From: an uncultured Lachnospiraceae bacterium
Lineage (GTDB): Bacteria; Bacillota; Clostridia; Lachnospirales; Lachnospiraceae
Length of the DNA: 39,034 nt
Direction of reading: 5' to 3'
Assembly (NCBI GenBank): GCA_949472775.1
Contig: CASWVG010000023.1
Coordinates: forward strand, 1 to 39,034
The translations under genes were made by a program, and so were the position numbers. Positions 1 through 8,973 of the stretch are shown here, piece by piece (the stretch's first letter is position 1; each line of letters starts with the position of its first letter). The notes beneath the pieces are model-generated. The model made no database searches. It saw only the letters and a program-made list of their open reading frames with translations, and was not told where the DNA came from.

Positions 1-2
1 TC

Positions 3-140
3 AGGGATACGGAGATTCATGTAAATGACCGGATCTGTCAGTTTCGTATTATGGAGAACCAGCCCAGGATTGTTTTCGACGAGGTTGCACACCTTGAAAA
101 CGCTGACCGTGGCGGGCATGGGAGCACAGGAAAACAGTAA
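3..140 (+). CDS. dut: dUTP diphosphatase, C-terminal fragment (cut by left window edge)
   Basis: An open frame enters from the left edge and stops at TAA 138-140. Its 45 visible residues contain [10 protein letters not shown], which matches the GDRIAQ-type motif of trimeric dUTPases, and end in [11 protein letters not shown], which matches the C-terminal glycine-rich motif (RGxGGFGST) that closes over the nucleotide phosphates. The enzyme hydrolyses dUTP to dUMP and pyrophosphate, limiting uracil in DNA and feeding dTMP synthesis. Only the last third is present, so the catalytic Asp motif lies outside the window. The short length limits certainty, but two motifs in the right order and spacing make the call good. 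Confidence 0.82.
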   Translation, partial: RDTEIHVNDRICQFRIMENQPRIVFDEVAHLENADRGGHGSTGKQ

Positions 141-194
141 TGCGAATATGATTTGACTGTACACGGTTAATATGATACTTAAAGGAGAAAAAAG

Positions 195-1670
195 GTGCCA
201 ATACAATCAGGGAAAAACGAAGAAAAGTTAGTGAATACCATTATGTTTGCCTATATTCTCGGGGTGGCAGTTTCAGGCTGGGGATTCGTTATGATTATGT
301 TGAACGGAGGGGTGCGGGAATGCGTATTCCTTTTATCCGGCGTGTGTGCCATTGTGACCAGAGTTTTTGAGAAACAGCTCGGAAGTAAGGCAAAGTATGT
401 CTATGCCTGCATTCCGCCCGTGGTCGGCGCGATTACGGCAGCGGTGGGCGGACCGAGTGACAGTGCGGGCTATGTATGTCTGACGCACTATTATTTTGTG
501 GCGACTTTATTGCTTGTGCCCTATTATGAGCAGAAGATACTTAAGGTGAGCACGATAGTGACCATTGTAGTCAACGCGGTGATGATGCTGATCTTCCCGG
601 CGGGCTTTCTGAAACTGCATCTGCCGATCGGATGGATCTTTACGGGAATCGTCTATGTGGTCCTGTTTGTGGCATGCTGCTTTATCGTGCACCGGGCGAC
701 TGTCCTGTTCGGGATGGTGGCGGATAAGGAAAAAGAAGTGGAAAATGTGCTGGATTCGGTGCAGGCGCTTTCCGGCAGACTCCATGACGCAGGGACGGCT
801 CTCTCGCAGATTTCCGAAAACGAGAGCGCGGCTGCGCAGGAACTGGCGGCGACGAGTGAAGAACTTGTGGGAAACAGCAACGAGCTTGGCATGAAGACGG
901 ATGAGAGCATGGGCAACCTTGGCGAGTTGAAGGAGTGGGAGAGCGTTGTTGCCGACAGCGTGGGAAAGGTAGAAAAGACCTCAAAAGATCTGCTGGATAA
1001 ATCACAGGAAAATGAAAAGCTGCTGAATGACCTGCACAAAATCAACGGCGAGGTGTCGGAGTCCATGCAGCTCACCATCGAGGTGGCAAAGAAGCTGTCC
1101 GATGCGGTGAAGGAGATAGGCGTGACTTTGAAGCTGATCAGCGATATTTCCTCTTCGACAAACCTTTTAGCATTAAACGCGTCCATAGAGGCGGCGAGAG
1201 CCGGAGAAGCCGGAAAAGGTTTTGCGGTGGTTGCCACGGAAGTGGGAACCCTTGCAAACAGCACGCAGGAGTCTTTGCGTGTGGTACAGTCCGTGATCGA
1301 GCGGGTACAGAATAATGTGAAAGAAATCACGGCGCAGGTGGAGGAAAATTCTTCCAAGCTGGGCGAGCAGAACGCGCATTTTAAAATTGTATTCGAGAGT
1401 ATGCGTGATATGACGGAACTTCTCAATGAGTCGGTCAGCGCGATTCAGACGATGGGAGATTCTTACGCAAAACAGGCGGAGGTAATCGAGAGAACAGTAT
1501 CCATCAATCAGGATATTGCAGAGAGCATCCGTAAAGAGAATGAGCAATTTTATTCCATTAACAGCATGGCGGAGGGCAATGCGGGCGATACGGCGGAGGT
1601 GACCAAACAGGCCGGCGAGATCAGCGAGATGGTGGATGAAATGAACCGGATTTTGAACAGGCAGGAATAA
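195..1670 (+). CDS. Methyl-accepting chemotaxis protein with N-terminal multi-TM domain
   Basis: A 491-residue chemoreceptor that would relay a signal to CheW/CheA. The GTG start at 195 follows AAAGGAG. Residues about 15-185 form some six hydrophobic segments with only short loops, so there is no classical extracellular ligand domain and no clear HAMP. From about 190 a long coiled coil follows, with the signalling hairpin tip in the sequence [20 protein letters not shown] and the following FAVVATEV, near residues 325-350. No C-terminal pentapeptide for CheR is seen; the protein ends NRILNRQE. The architecture suggests sensing within the membrane or of a cytoplasmic cue. It sits alone between dut and a germination gene, so the ligand cannot be inferred. 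Confidence 0.9.
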   Translation: MPIQSGKNEEKLVNTIMFAYILGVAVSGWGFVMIMLNGGVRECVFLLSGVCAIVTRVFEKQLGSKAKYVYACIPPVVGAITAAVGGPSDSAGYVCLTHYYFVATLLLVPYYEQKILKVSTIVTIVVNAVMMLIFPAGFLKLHLPIGWIFTGIVYVVLFVACCFIVHRATVLFGMVADKEKEVENVLDSVQALSGRLHDAGTALSQISENESAAAQELAATSEELVGNSNELGMKTDESMGNLGELKEWESVVADSVGKVEKTSKDLLDKSQENEKLLNDLHKINGEVSESMQLTIEVAKKLSDAVKEIGVTLKLISDISSSTNLLALNASIEAARAGEAGKGFAVVATEVGTLANSTQESLRVVQSVIERVQNNVKEITAQVEENSSKLGEQNAHFKIVFESMRDMTELLNESVSAIQTMGDSYAKQAEVIERTVSINQDIAESIRKENEQFYSINSMAEGNAGDTAEVTKQAGEISEMVDEMNRILNRQE

Positions 1671-1813
1671 AGGATCGATCCTTCTATATGAATAAGAGAA
1701 CTCCTTCCAAGACATACTATGGGAAACAATGGTAAGGAATCGGAAAGAAATAAGTTGAAATATTTTTTACGGACTTTCTTGAAGATTCCTAAGTCACGGA
1801 AGGAGTTTTTGCG

Positions 1814-3235
1814 TTGGAAAATAAGGAAAAGATGACAACCTCCCTGCAGGAAAGTATGGCGTACATGAAGGCGCACATGAAGCCGGATACGAGTTTCGAC
1901 GTGGTCTACCGTGTGATTGATGTGGGCGGCAGACAGGCATGTATCTATTTTATTGACGGTTTCTGCAAGGATGAGCTGATGATGAAAATTCTGCAGTATT
2001 TCATCAGTCTGACGCCGGATAAAATGCCGGAGAGTGCCTACGAAATGTCGAAGAAGGCGACGCCCTATGTGGAGGTGGATCTCAAAGATAAATGGGACGA
2101 TATCATCTACAACGTCCTGTCGGGTGTGTTTGCGCTCTTCATCGACGGCTATGACAGATGTGTGCTGATTGATTCCAGAACCTATCCCGCCAGAAGCGTC
2201 TCAGAGCCTGACAAGGATAAGACGCTGCGCGGCAGCAAAGACGGCTTTGTGGAGACGGTGGTTTTCAATACAGCGCTGATCAGAAGGAGGATCAGAAGCA
2301 CAGAGCTTCGCATGGAGATGATGAACGCCGGGAAAAGCTCCCAGACGGATATTGTACTGTGCTATATGGACAACCGGGTGGACCACGCGTTTCTGGAGAA
2401 GGTGAAGAAACGGATTCAGAATATCAAGGTGGATGCGCTTACCATGAATCAGGAGAGTCTGGCGGAGTGTCTCTATCAGCGTAAATGGTTCAATCCTTTC
2501 CCGAAGTTTAAGTTTACGGAGCGGCCGGATGTGGCTGCGGCGCAAGTGCTTGAGGGGGATATCGTGATACTGGTGGACAACTCACCCTCCGCCATGATTG
2601 TGCCGACTTCCATCTTTGATATTGTGGAGGAGGCGGACGATTATTACTTTCCGCCCATTACGGGAACCTATCTGCGTCTGACCCGGTTTATCATTTCGAT
2701 CCTCACCTATATTATGACGCCAACCTTTCTGCTTCTGATGGAGAATCCCCAGTGGGTTCCCGACAGCTTTCAGTTTATTATGCTGCAGGAGGAGTCTAAT
2801 ATTCCGCTGATTGCTCAGTTTCTGATTCTGGAACTTGCCATCGACGGATTGAAGCTGGCGGCGGTCAATACGCCGAATATGCTGAGTACCCCCTTAAGTG
2901 TGATGGCAGCGCTGGTACTTGGAGAGTTCTCCGTCAACAGTGGCTGGTTTAACTCGGAGGTTATGCTGTACATGGCGTTCGTTGCCATCGCCAACTACAC
3001 CCAGCAGAATTACGAGCTTGGCTATGCCTTGAAGTTTATGCGTATCATTAATCTGATTTTGACAGCGGCCTTTGGCATTTACGGTTATGTGGGCGCGATT
3101 GCATTTTTCCTGCTATCCATTGTCTTCAATAAGACGTTGTCGGATAAAAGCTATATCTATCCCTTGTTGCCTTTCAACTTCAGGCAGCTTGCGAAGCGGT
3201 TATTACGTCTTCGCCTGCCAGAGGCAAAACAGTAG
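1814..3235 (+). CDS. GerA-family spore germination protein, SpoVAF-like
   Basis: A 473-residue protein of the GerA (GerAA/SpoVAF) family, which acts in the inner spore membrane during germinant response. The TTG start at 1814 has AAGGAG just upstream (about 1799-1804). Residues 1-270 are soluble; the opening TSFDVVYRVIDVGGR and YFIDGFCKDELM resembles SpoVAF rather than a long GerAA. Residues about 285-460 are hydrophobic with several membrane segments, including the conserved stretch AVNTPNMLSTPLSVMAALVLG. No GerB or GerC partner and no spoVA genes are adjacent, so it is an orphan subunit here. SpoVAF versus GerAA assignment is from recall of the family and is less sure than family membership. 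Confidence 0.88.
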   Translation: MENKEKMTTSLQESMAYMKAHMKPDTSFDVVYRVIDVGGRQACIYFIDGFCKDELMMKILQYFISLTPDKMPESAYEMSKKATPYVEVDLKDKWDDIIYNVLSGVFALFIDGYDRCVLIDSRTYPARSVSEPDKDKTLRGSKDGFVETVVFNTALIRRRIRSTELRMEMMNAGKSSQTDIVLCYMDNRVDHAFLEKVKKRIQNIKVDALTMNQESLAECLYQRKWFNPFPKFKFTERPDVAAAQVLEGDIVILVDNSPSAMIVPTSIFDIVEEADDYYFPPITGTYLRLTRFIISILTYIMTPTFLLLMENPQWVPDSFQFIMLQEESNIPLIAQFLILELAIDGLKLAAVNTPNMLSTPLSVMAALVLGEFSVNSGWFNSEVMLYMAFVAIANYTQQNYELGYALKFMRIINLILTAAFGIYGYVGAIAFFLLSIVFNKTLSDKSYIYPLLPFNFRQLAKRLLRLRLPEAKQ

Positions 3236-3363
3236 AGTAATTAGAAAACAAACAAAAGCTTAATGATTAGCTATAATTAATTAAAAATAAGTTATAAATA
3301 ACTAAAAAATAGCATCCAAATATGTGCATGATTCATAAAAAGGAAAAAGAAGTTTTGTATCAC

Positions 3364-3392
3364 TTGCTATTTTGAGGCTGCAATAGTACAAT
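3364..3392 (+). promoter_or_regulatory. Weak candidate sigma-A promoter upstream of the SGNH hydrolase
   Basis: TTGCTA (3364-3369), a 17-base spacer and TACAAT (3387-3392) lie 49 bases before the ATG at 3442. The 206-base gap from 3236 is very AT-rich and also holds a small palindrome (AGTTATAAATAACT). No other structure is seen there. Confidence 0.3.
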
Positions 3393-3441
3393 AAGTGGCA
3401 AGAATGAAACAAAATAATTTTTAGCTAAATGGAGACTAAAA

Positions 3442-4563
3442 ATGGGATATGAAATATGCACAGAAAAGGGATTCGTAAACAGGGGTAATCTCTATCGTAT
3501 GAAGCATCTGATGAGGAGGGCAGAACAGGGTGACCGTATGACGCTGGCGTTTCTGGGCGGTTCCATCACGCAGGGGTCTGCCTCCTCGCAGTATACGAAC
3601 TGTTATGCTTATCTGGTTTATGAGTGGTTTGTAAAGCGGTTCCCCAAGACGGCGTTTACCTATGTGAATGCCGGTGTGGGCGGCACGACGTCACAGTTTG
3701 GCGTGGCAAGAGTGGACGAGGATGTGCTCGCCTTCAAGCCGGACTTTGTGATCATTGAATTTTCAGTGAACGACGAAAATACGGATTTTTACCGGGAAAT
3801 CTATGAGGGGCTGGTGCGGAAGGTGTACGGAAACGTGTTCGCGCCGGCGGTTTTACTGGTACATAACATGTTTTATGACACAGGTGTCAGTGCCGAGGAG
3901 AAACACCGGGAAATCGGGGCGCACTATCATCTGCCGAGCGTCAGCATGAAGCCGTCCATCTATGCGCAGATAGAGGCAGGGACGATTGACAGGCGGGAGC
4001 TTACCCTTGACGATCTGCATCCCAATTCAGAGGGGCACGCCCTGCTGGCGGAGGTTATTACAGACTGTCTGGACCAGATCTATGCGCAGAGACATGAGAC
4101 GCAGGAGCCATACTCCATGCCGGAGCCTGTGACAGAAAATGCCTATGAAAAGGCAAAGCGTTTTCAGAATCACAATAGCGACCCGGTCTGCGCAGGATTT
4201 TCGGCGGACGAGACGCCGAAAAAATATGTCAATGATATGTTCCGCGGTGGCTGGACAGCATCGGAACAAGGGGCGAAAATTTGCTTTGAGGTGGAAGGAA
4301 CGGAGATCGCCGTGCAGTACCGCAAGTCGGTAAAACATCCCGCTCCTGTGGCGGTCGCGGTGGTGGACGGGGATGAAGAAAACGCGGTTACACTTGACGC
4401 TAATTTTCAGAAGACCTGGGGGGATTGTCTTCATATTGACACGTTGGCGCATCACATGGCGCCCGGTGTGCATCGGGTGGAGATACGGCTGACCCAGACC
4501 CACCAGAATGATGCCGCGCCTTTTTATCTTGTGTCGGTGATTGTGGCGGGAAAAACAAGTTGA
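3442..4563 (+). CDS. SGNH/GDSL-type hydrolase (probable carbohydrate esterase)
   Basis: A 373-residue two-domain esterase. The ATG at 3442 follows GGAG at a good distance. The N-terminal domain (about 30-225) has block I FLGGSITQGS with the likely nucleophile Ser41, Gly and Asn blocks (NAGVGG, FSVNDENTD), and block V LDDLHPNSEGH giving Asp190 and His193. The C-terminal 150 residues look like a beta-sandwich, as in family-2-like acetyl esterases where it packs on the catalytic domain. No signal peptide is visible, so it should act in the cytoplasm, perhaps deacetylating imported oligosaccharides. It lies 151 bases before the GH1 gene, which suits a sugar-utilisation pair. The exact substrate is not deducible. 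Confidence 0.82.
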   Translation: MGYEICTEKGFVNRGNLYRMKHLMRRAEQGDRMTLAFLGGSITQGSASSQYTNCYAYLVYEWFVKRFPKTAFTYVNAGVGGTTSQFGVARVDEDVLAFKPDFVIIEFSVNDENTDFYREIYEGLVRKVYGNVFAPAVLLVHNMFYDTGVSAEEKHREIGAHYHLPSVSMKPSIYAQIEAGTIDRRELTLDDLHPNSEGHALLAEVITDCLDQIYAQRHETQEPYSMPEPVTENAYEKAKRFQNHNSDPVCAGFSADETPKKYVNDMFRGGWTASEQGAKICFEVEGTEIAVQYRKSVKHPAPVAVAVVDGDEENAVTLDANFQKTWGDCLHIDTLAHHMAPGVHRVEIRLTQTHQNDAAPFYLVSVIVAGKTS

Positions 4564-4714
4564 GAAATTGTAAGGATGCGTTGGCTGTTTCATGCACGGA
4601 CAGGTTAAGGTGTGGCTTTGTGCGGAAGTACCGTGGAGCCGGATGACTGCAGAGCTGTGTATGATATCTGACGTGTATTTCTCAGAGACGTTTCAGAAGG
4701 GAAGGGATACATAT

Positions 4715-7018
4715 ATGTTTCGGGAAGATTTTGTATGGGGTGTTGCGAGCAGCGCCTATCAGGTGGAAGGGAAAGATCCGGAGGACGGTGCAGGCAAAAT
4801 GATCTGGGACACGTTCACGGAGGAGGGCGGTATCGAGGACCACACGGATGCCTATGTCTCCTGCGACCATATGCACCGCTATAAGGACGACTATAAGTTG
4901 ATGCGTCTGCTTGGAGTGAAGGCATACCGCTTCTCCTTAAACTGGGCGAGACTACTGCCTGAGGGGACAGGGCGCGTGAATGAAAAAGGTGTTGCCCTTT
5001 ATCGGGACATGATTCTGGAGATGAAAAAGAACGGCATCACGCCTTATATTACGATGTACCACTGGGAGCTGCCGCAGGCGCTGCAGGAGAAAGGCGGCTG
5101 GCTGAATGAAGAGATCATCGGGTGGTTTGGCGAGTACGCGAAGGTGGTGGCGGAGAATTTTTCAGATCTGTGTGAGTATTTTATCACGCTCAATGAGCCA
5201 CAGTGTTTCGTTGGACTGGGACATCTGCACGGTATCCATGCGCCGGGTAAAAAGCTGCCGCTAAAGGACACCTTTCAGATTACCCACAATGCGCTGCGCG
5301 CTCACGGGCAGGCGGTCATCAATCTGAGGAAATACGCGAAACAGCCCATTCAGATCGGCTATGCGCCCACCTGCGGAATGGCATATCCGGCGAGCAGTGA
5401 TCCGGCTGATATGGAGGCGGCAAGAAAGGTGCTCTTTTCCTTTTACAATCCGATGGATAACTGGACCTGGAATGTGGCATGGTTTTCCGATCCGGTGTTT
5501 CTGGGGCATTATCCCGTGGAAGGACTTGAAAAATTCAAGGAGTATCTGCCGGAGATTACGAAGGAAGATATGGAGCTGATCGCTCAGCCTCTGGATTTTA
5601 TGGGACAGAATATTTATAATGGCTATATAGTGCGGGCAGGTAAAGGCGGGGAGCCGGAGTTTGTCGGCAGACCGGCGGGATTTCCAAAGACAGCGGCTGG
5701 GTGGCCGGTGACGCCGGAATGTCTGTACTGGGGCGTGAAATTTCTGTACGAGAGATATAAAATGCCTCTGTATATTACGGAGAACGGCATGTCCTGCCAT
5801 GATATCGTGTCAAAGGACGGCCGGGTGCACGATCCCAACCGCATTACCTTTCTGGACAAATACCTGTCCGCGCTCCAGTGCGCGGCGGATGACGGCGTGG
5901 ATGTGAGAGGGTATTTTGAGTGGACGTTTTTAGATAATTTTGAGTGGAGTAAAGGGTATTCGGAAAGGTTCGGTCTGGTCTATGTGGATTTCCAGACACA
6001 GAAGCGGATTGCCAAGGATTCCGCGTACTGGTATCAGAAAGTGATGGAGACAAACGGGGAGGTATTGTCAGTGAACCAGAAGGAAAAACCGATTTTATTT
6101 GTAAATCCTGTGTTCAAACAGAGGATATGGGGCGGTGAGCGTCTGGGAACCGAGTGGCACTATCAGATCCCGGGAGAAAGCGCGGGGGAGTGTTGGGCGG
6201 TGAGCGCCCACCCGAATGGGGACTGTACGGTCAGAGAAGGTCTTTATGCTGGGAAAACGCTGTCCCAGCTCTGGGAGGAAGAGCCGGAACTTTTCGGTAA
6301 CCTGGAGCTTGACCGGTTTCCGCTTCTCACAAAGATTATCGATGCGAAGACGGACCTGAGCATTCAGGTGCATCCGGACGATACCTATGCGGGAGCGCAC
6401 GAAAACGGCTCCCTCGGAAAGACAGAGTGCTGGTATATTCTCGACTGTGAGGAGGATTCGACCCTTGTGATCGGTCATAACGCAAAGGATAAGGAAGAAC
6501 TTAAGGCGATGATCAGTGAGGGCAGATGGGGAGAGTTCATCCGGGAACTGCCAGTGAAGAAGGGTGACTTTATCCAGATTGATCCGGGTACGGTGCACGC
6601 CATCAAAGGCGGTATCATGCTTCTGGAAACCCAGCAGAATTCGGATATTACATACCGGGTTTACGATTATGACAGGCTGACGGACGGGAAGCCCAGACAG
6701 CTTCATGTGGAGCAGAGCATTGATGTGATCACGGTTCCGGCAAAGCCTGCCGCAGAGTGTGTCAAGGCGGCGGCAGACCTGCCGAAAGACCAGATGAACC
6801 TGTTTAGTTCCTGTCCCTATTATAAGGTGTGGAAAATTGAGGTGGCGAATCAGATGTCCTTCCCGCAGGAGTATCCGTTCCTGATTATGAGCGTGACGGC
6901 GGGAGAAGGGCTGATCAACGGGCAGATGATACAGAAGGGAGATCACTTCATCCTGCCCTGCGGCTACGGTGAGGTGGAACTGCAGGGTAGTATGGAACTG
7001 ATTGCGTCTTCCATTTAA
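4715..7018 (+). CDS. Fusion protein: GH1 beta-glucosidase + class I mannose-6-phosphate isomerase
   Basis: A single 767-residue frame. I start it at ATG 4715, after GAAGGGAAGGG, because GH1 homology begins at FREDFVWGVASSAYQVEG; an upstream in-frame ATG at 4592 adds 41 unrelated residues. Residues 1 to about 450 are a full GH1 barrel with acid/base Glu161 (TLNEPQ) and nucleophile Glu356 (YITENGM). The LDNFEWSKGYSERFGLVYVD region is that of unphosphorylated beta-glycosidases, not 6-phospho enzymes. After a short junction (about nt 6060-6100) comes a complete ManA: FKQRIWGGERLG, zinc-binding QVHPDD and KTECWY, the HAIKGG stretch, and QNSDITYRVYDYDR. ManA interconverts mannose-6-phosphate and fructose-6-phosphate. 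No stop separates the halves and both look intact. Confidence 0.9.
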   Translation: MFREDFVWGVASSAYQVEGKDPEDGAGKMIWDTFTEEGGIEDHTDAYVSCDHMHRYKDDYKLMRLLGVKAYRFSLNWARLLPEGTGRVNEKGVALYRDMILEMKKNGITPYITMYHWELPQALQEKGGWLNEEIIGWFGEYAKVVAENFSDLCEYFITLNEPQCFVGLGHLHGIHAPGKKLPLKDTFQITHNALRAHGQAVINLRKYAKQPIQIGYAPTCGMAYPASSDPADMEAARKVLFSFYNPMDNWTWNVAWFSDPVFLGHYPVEGLEKFKEYLPEITKEDMELIAQPLDFMGQNIYNGYIVRAGKGGEPEFVGRPAGFPKTAAGWPVTPECLYWGVKFLYERYKMPLYITENGMSCHDIVSKDGRVHDPNRITFLDKYLSALQCAADDGVDVRGYFEWTFLDNFEWSKGYSERFGLVYVDFQTQKRIAKDSAYWYQKVMETNGEVLSVNQKEKPILFVNPVFKQRIWGGERLGTEWHYQIPGESAGECWAVSAHPNGDCTVREGLYAGKTLSQLWEEEPELFGNLELDRFPLLTKIIDAKTDLSIQVHPDDTYAGAHENGSLGKTECWYILDCEEDSTLVIGHNAKDKEELKAMISEGRWGEFIRELPVKKGDFIQIDPGTVHAIKGGIMLLETQQNSDITYRVYDYDRLTDGKPRQLHVEQSIDVITVPAKPAAECVKAAADLPKDQMNLFSSCPYYKVWKIEVANQMSFPQEYPFLIMSVTAGEGLINGQMIQKGDHFILPCGYGEVELQGSMELIASSI

Positions 7019-7066
7019 GCGTTTTGAAGATGTTATGCATTCTCCAGCGCGAAATTTAGTGATTTT

Positions 7067-7092
7067 GGCGTCTTGCCCTATGGCGGGATGCC
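7067..7092. terminator. Hairpin between convergent genes
   Basis: An 11-bp stem (7067-7077 with 7082-7092, some G-U pairs) and a CTAT loop lie between the stop of the GH1-ManA gene and the stop of pdxT. A run of four T or A bases flanks the left arm (ATTTT), but there is no long U-tract on either strand, so termination is plausible rather than certain. Confidence 0.45.
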
Positions 7093-7114
7093 TTTAGGAT
7101 TACTTTTCACATTT

Positions 7115-7786
7115 TTAACATAAGGATAGGAACCACTCGTGCATATTCGGATTCTTGGACAACTCCGGGTGAAAAGATAGTCCGATCTGGTTCCTGTACT
7201 TTACGGCGACGATATTGCCGTCCACTTTTGCCAGAATTTCTACGTTCCCGGCGGTGCGCTCGATGTAGGGCGCACGGATAAAAACCATAGGACAGTTCCC
7301 GATTCCCGTTACCGGCTGCTCGGTAACAAAGCTGGAGAGCTGCCGGCCGTAAGCGTTTCGCTTGACGGTGACTGGCAGCGTTCCCAGATGGGCGGCAAAG
7401 CGGTCCTTCTTATTTTCCAGGCGCGACGAGCCAGACGGCTGTGAGAAAGACGTTCGGTGGCTGTAGTGGGAGTCGGCGTCTTCGCTGTCTGTGGCGGGAC
7501 TGCTGATTTCCTGCGCCAAAAGGATCAGCCCGGCGCAGGTTCCAAGTGTGGGAAGCCCATCCGCAATCAATTCCCGCAAAGGCGTAAACAACCCGGACTT
7601 GTGTAGAAGCTGTCCCTGTACGGTGCTTTCCCCGCCGGGCAGGACGATGCCGTCAAGCCCCTTGAGGTCGGAGAGCTGGCGAATCTCCGTGCAGACGGCA
7701 CCGAGGTTTGTAAGCATATGTTCATGTTCCACAAAAGCGCCCTGCAGGGCGAGTACGCCGATTTTTATGTCACTGTAATTTTTCAC
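7115..7786 (-). CDS. pdxT: PLP synthase glutaminase subunit PdxT, with an inserted segment
   Basis: The glutaminase of the two-subunit pyridoxal 5'-phosphate synthase, which supplies ammonia to PdxS. I start at GTG 7786 because GGAGG sits five bases upstream; ATG 7798 and TTG 7828 are in frame but lack a site. Motifs: IGVLALQGAF, PGGEST, catalytic Cys in LGTCAGLILLA, and the His-Glu pair in SFHPELS near the end. PdxT is usually about 190-200 residues; here the stretch between LLAQEI and LGTLPVTVKRNAYGR is about 38 residues, some 30 more than usual, and rich in Ser, Asp and Arg (DSEDADSHYSHR, SQPSGSS). The catalytic core appears complete. It is the second gene of pdxST. Confidence 0.93.
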   Translation of the reverse strand: MKNYSDIKIGVLALQGAFVEHEHMLTNLGAVCTEIRQLSDLKGLDGIVLPGGESTVQGQLLHKSGLFTPLRELIADGLPTLGTCAGLILLAQEISSPATDSEDADSHYSHRTSFSQPSGSSRLENKKDRFAAHLGTLPVTVKRNAYGRQLSSFVTEQPVTGIGNCPMVFIRAPYIERTAGNVEILAKVDGNIVAVKYRNQIGLSFHPELSKNPNMHEWFLSLC

Positions 7787-7883
7787 CTTAACCTCCATGA
7801 TTTTCGATTCGCGGAATCTCATAAGCAACGGACGAGCAGGTTCGTCCTGGAGAATACCGTATTTTGGGCATTCTTTTACGCTG

Positions 7884-8759
7884 CTATTGTCCGCGTTCTT
7901 CCATAATCAGTTTAATTTCCTCCGGATTAATCCCCACCATGGCTTCCCCCAGATCCTCGGAAAGTCTTGCGATCAGTGTAGCGTCTGTGTAGTTGGTGAC
8001 AGCCTGTACGATGGCGGCGGCACGCTTTGCCGGATTGCCGGACTTAAAGATACCCGAACCGACAAAGACGCCTTCTGCGCCAAGCTGCATCATCAGCGCA
8101 GCGTCCGCGGGCGTCGCGACGCCCCCTGCGGCAAAATTTACGACAGGGAGTTTCCCGTTTTCATGGACATAGAATGCCAGCTCGTAGGGCACCTGTAACT
8201 GCTTTGCCGCCTCAAACAATTCGTCTTTTTTCATGGAGCCGAGCTGTCTGATCTGGGCGTTCATTTTGCGCATATGCCGGACTGCCTGCACCACATCCCC
8301 GGTTCCCGGCTCGCCCTTCGTGCGTATCATGGCAGCGCCCTCGTTTATTCTGCGGAGCGCCTCTCCCAGATCCCTGGCACCGCAGACGAAGGGCACCCTG
8401 AAAGCCGTTTTGTCGATATGGTAAACATCGTCCGCAGGGGAAAGCACTTCCGATTCGTCGATATAGTCAATCTCGATTGCCTGAAGTACCTGCGCCTCCA
8501 CAAAATGTCCGATCCGGCACTTCGCCATGACGGGAATGCTGACGGCATCCTGTATGCCTTTGATCATTTTGGGGTCGCTCATGCGGGATACGCCGCCCGC
8601 CGCCCGGATATCAGCCGGAATCCGCTCCAGTGCCATGACGGCGCAGGCGCCAGCTTCCTCCGCGATTTTTGCCTGTTCGGGCGTGGTGACGTCCATGATG
8701 ACGCCGCCCTTTAACATCTGTGCCAACCCTTTGTTCAGTTCATATTGTGTCTGTTCCAT
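7884..8759 (-). CDS. pdxS: PLP synthase subunit PdxS
   Basis: The synthase subunit that builds pyridoxal 5'-phosphate from ribose 5-phosphate, glyceraldehyde 3-phosphate and ammonia from PdxT. I start at ATG 8759, preceded by GGGAGGAAACG, which gives 291 residues ([12 protein letters not shown]...), the normal family size; the upstream extension to 8840 is noise. Visible hallmarks are the two substrate lysines in [10 protein letters not shown] and [11 protein letters not shown], the SRMSDPKMI stretch, and [20 protein letters not shown] with FVGSGIFKS at the C-terminal phosphate site. It precedes pdxT by 97 bases on the same strand and is divergent from pdxR, the usual arrangement for regulation by PLP level. 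Confidence 0.97.
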   Translation of the reverse strand: MEQTQYELNKGLAQMLKGGVIMDVTTPEQAKIAEEAGACAVMALERIPADIRAAGGVSRMSDPKMIKGIQDAVSIPVMAKCRIGHFVEAQVLQAIEIDYIDESEVLSPADDVYHIDKTAFRVPFVCGARDLGEALRRINEGAAMIRTKGEPGTGDVVQAVRHMRKMNAQIRQLGSMKKDELFEAAKQLQVPYELAFYVHENGKLPVVNFAAGGVATPADAALMMQLGAEGVFVGSGIFKSGNPAKRAAAIVQAVTNYTDATLIARLSEDLGEAMVGINPEEIKLIMEERGQ

Positions 8760-8973
8760 CGTTTCCTCCCATCTGATATTTAGAAGCGTTTTTATGCCAG
8801 GGACGCGGGCAGTTGTTCTGCCTTGTGCTGTGCCGCGCATAAAATGGCGCTGCCAGCGGAGGAGATACGGCCGTTGTCCTTGCGGTTTGACGATAATTAT
8901 GTTACAGTAATGCTGGATATAAGAAAATATTCAAAAGGATAAATATTTATATGTCAGGAAGCGGGGAAAACAG
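8760..8973. promoter_or_regulatory. Divergent pdxS / pdxR control region
   Basis: This 214-base gap separates the starts of pdxS (leftward) and pdxR (rightward) and must hold both promoters. MocR-type PdxR proteins of Gram-positive bacteria bind such shared regions and respond to PLP. I do not see a convincing -35/-10 pair or clear direct repeats by eye; AT-rich stretches near 8890-8955 (with TATAAG at 8918-8923) are the best place for pdxR's promoter. Confidence 0.5.

Noticed and set aside
1669..1683. Palindrome AAGGATCGATCCTT right after the chemoreceptor stop
   Set aside because: Perfect but without a loop, and no T-run follows; it cannot serve as a terminator hairpin of useful size.
4592..4714. 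N-terminal extension of the GH1-ManA protein from ATG 4592
   Set aside because: The 41 extra residues have no GH1 similarity and no good ribosome site, while ATG 4715 matches the family start.
6095..6946. A 283-codon minus-strand frame opposite the ManA half
   Set aside because: Antisense shadow of a confirmed coding region with GC-rich codons; the composition (His, Arg, Leu) is that of a reverse-frame artefact.
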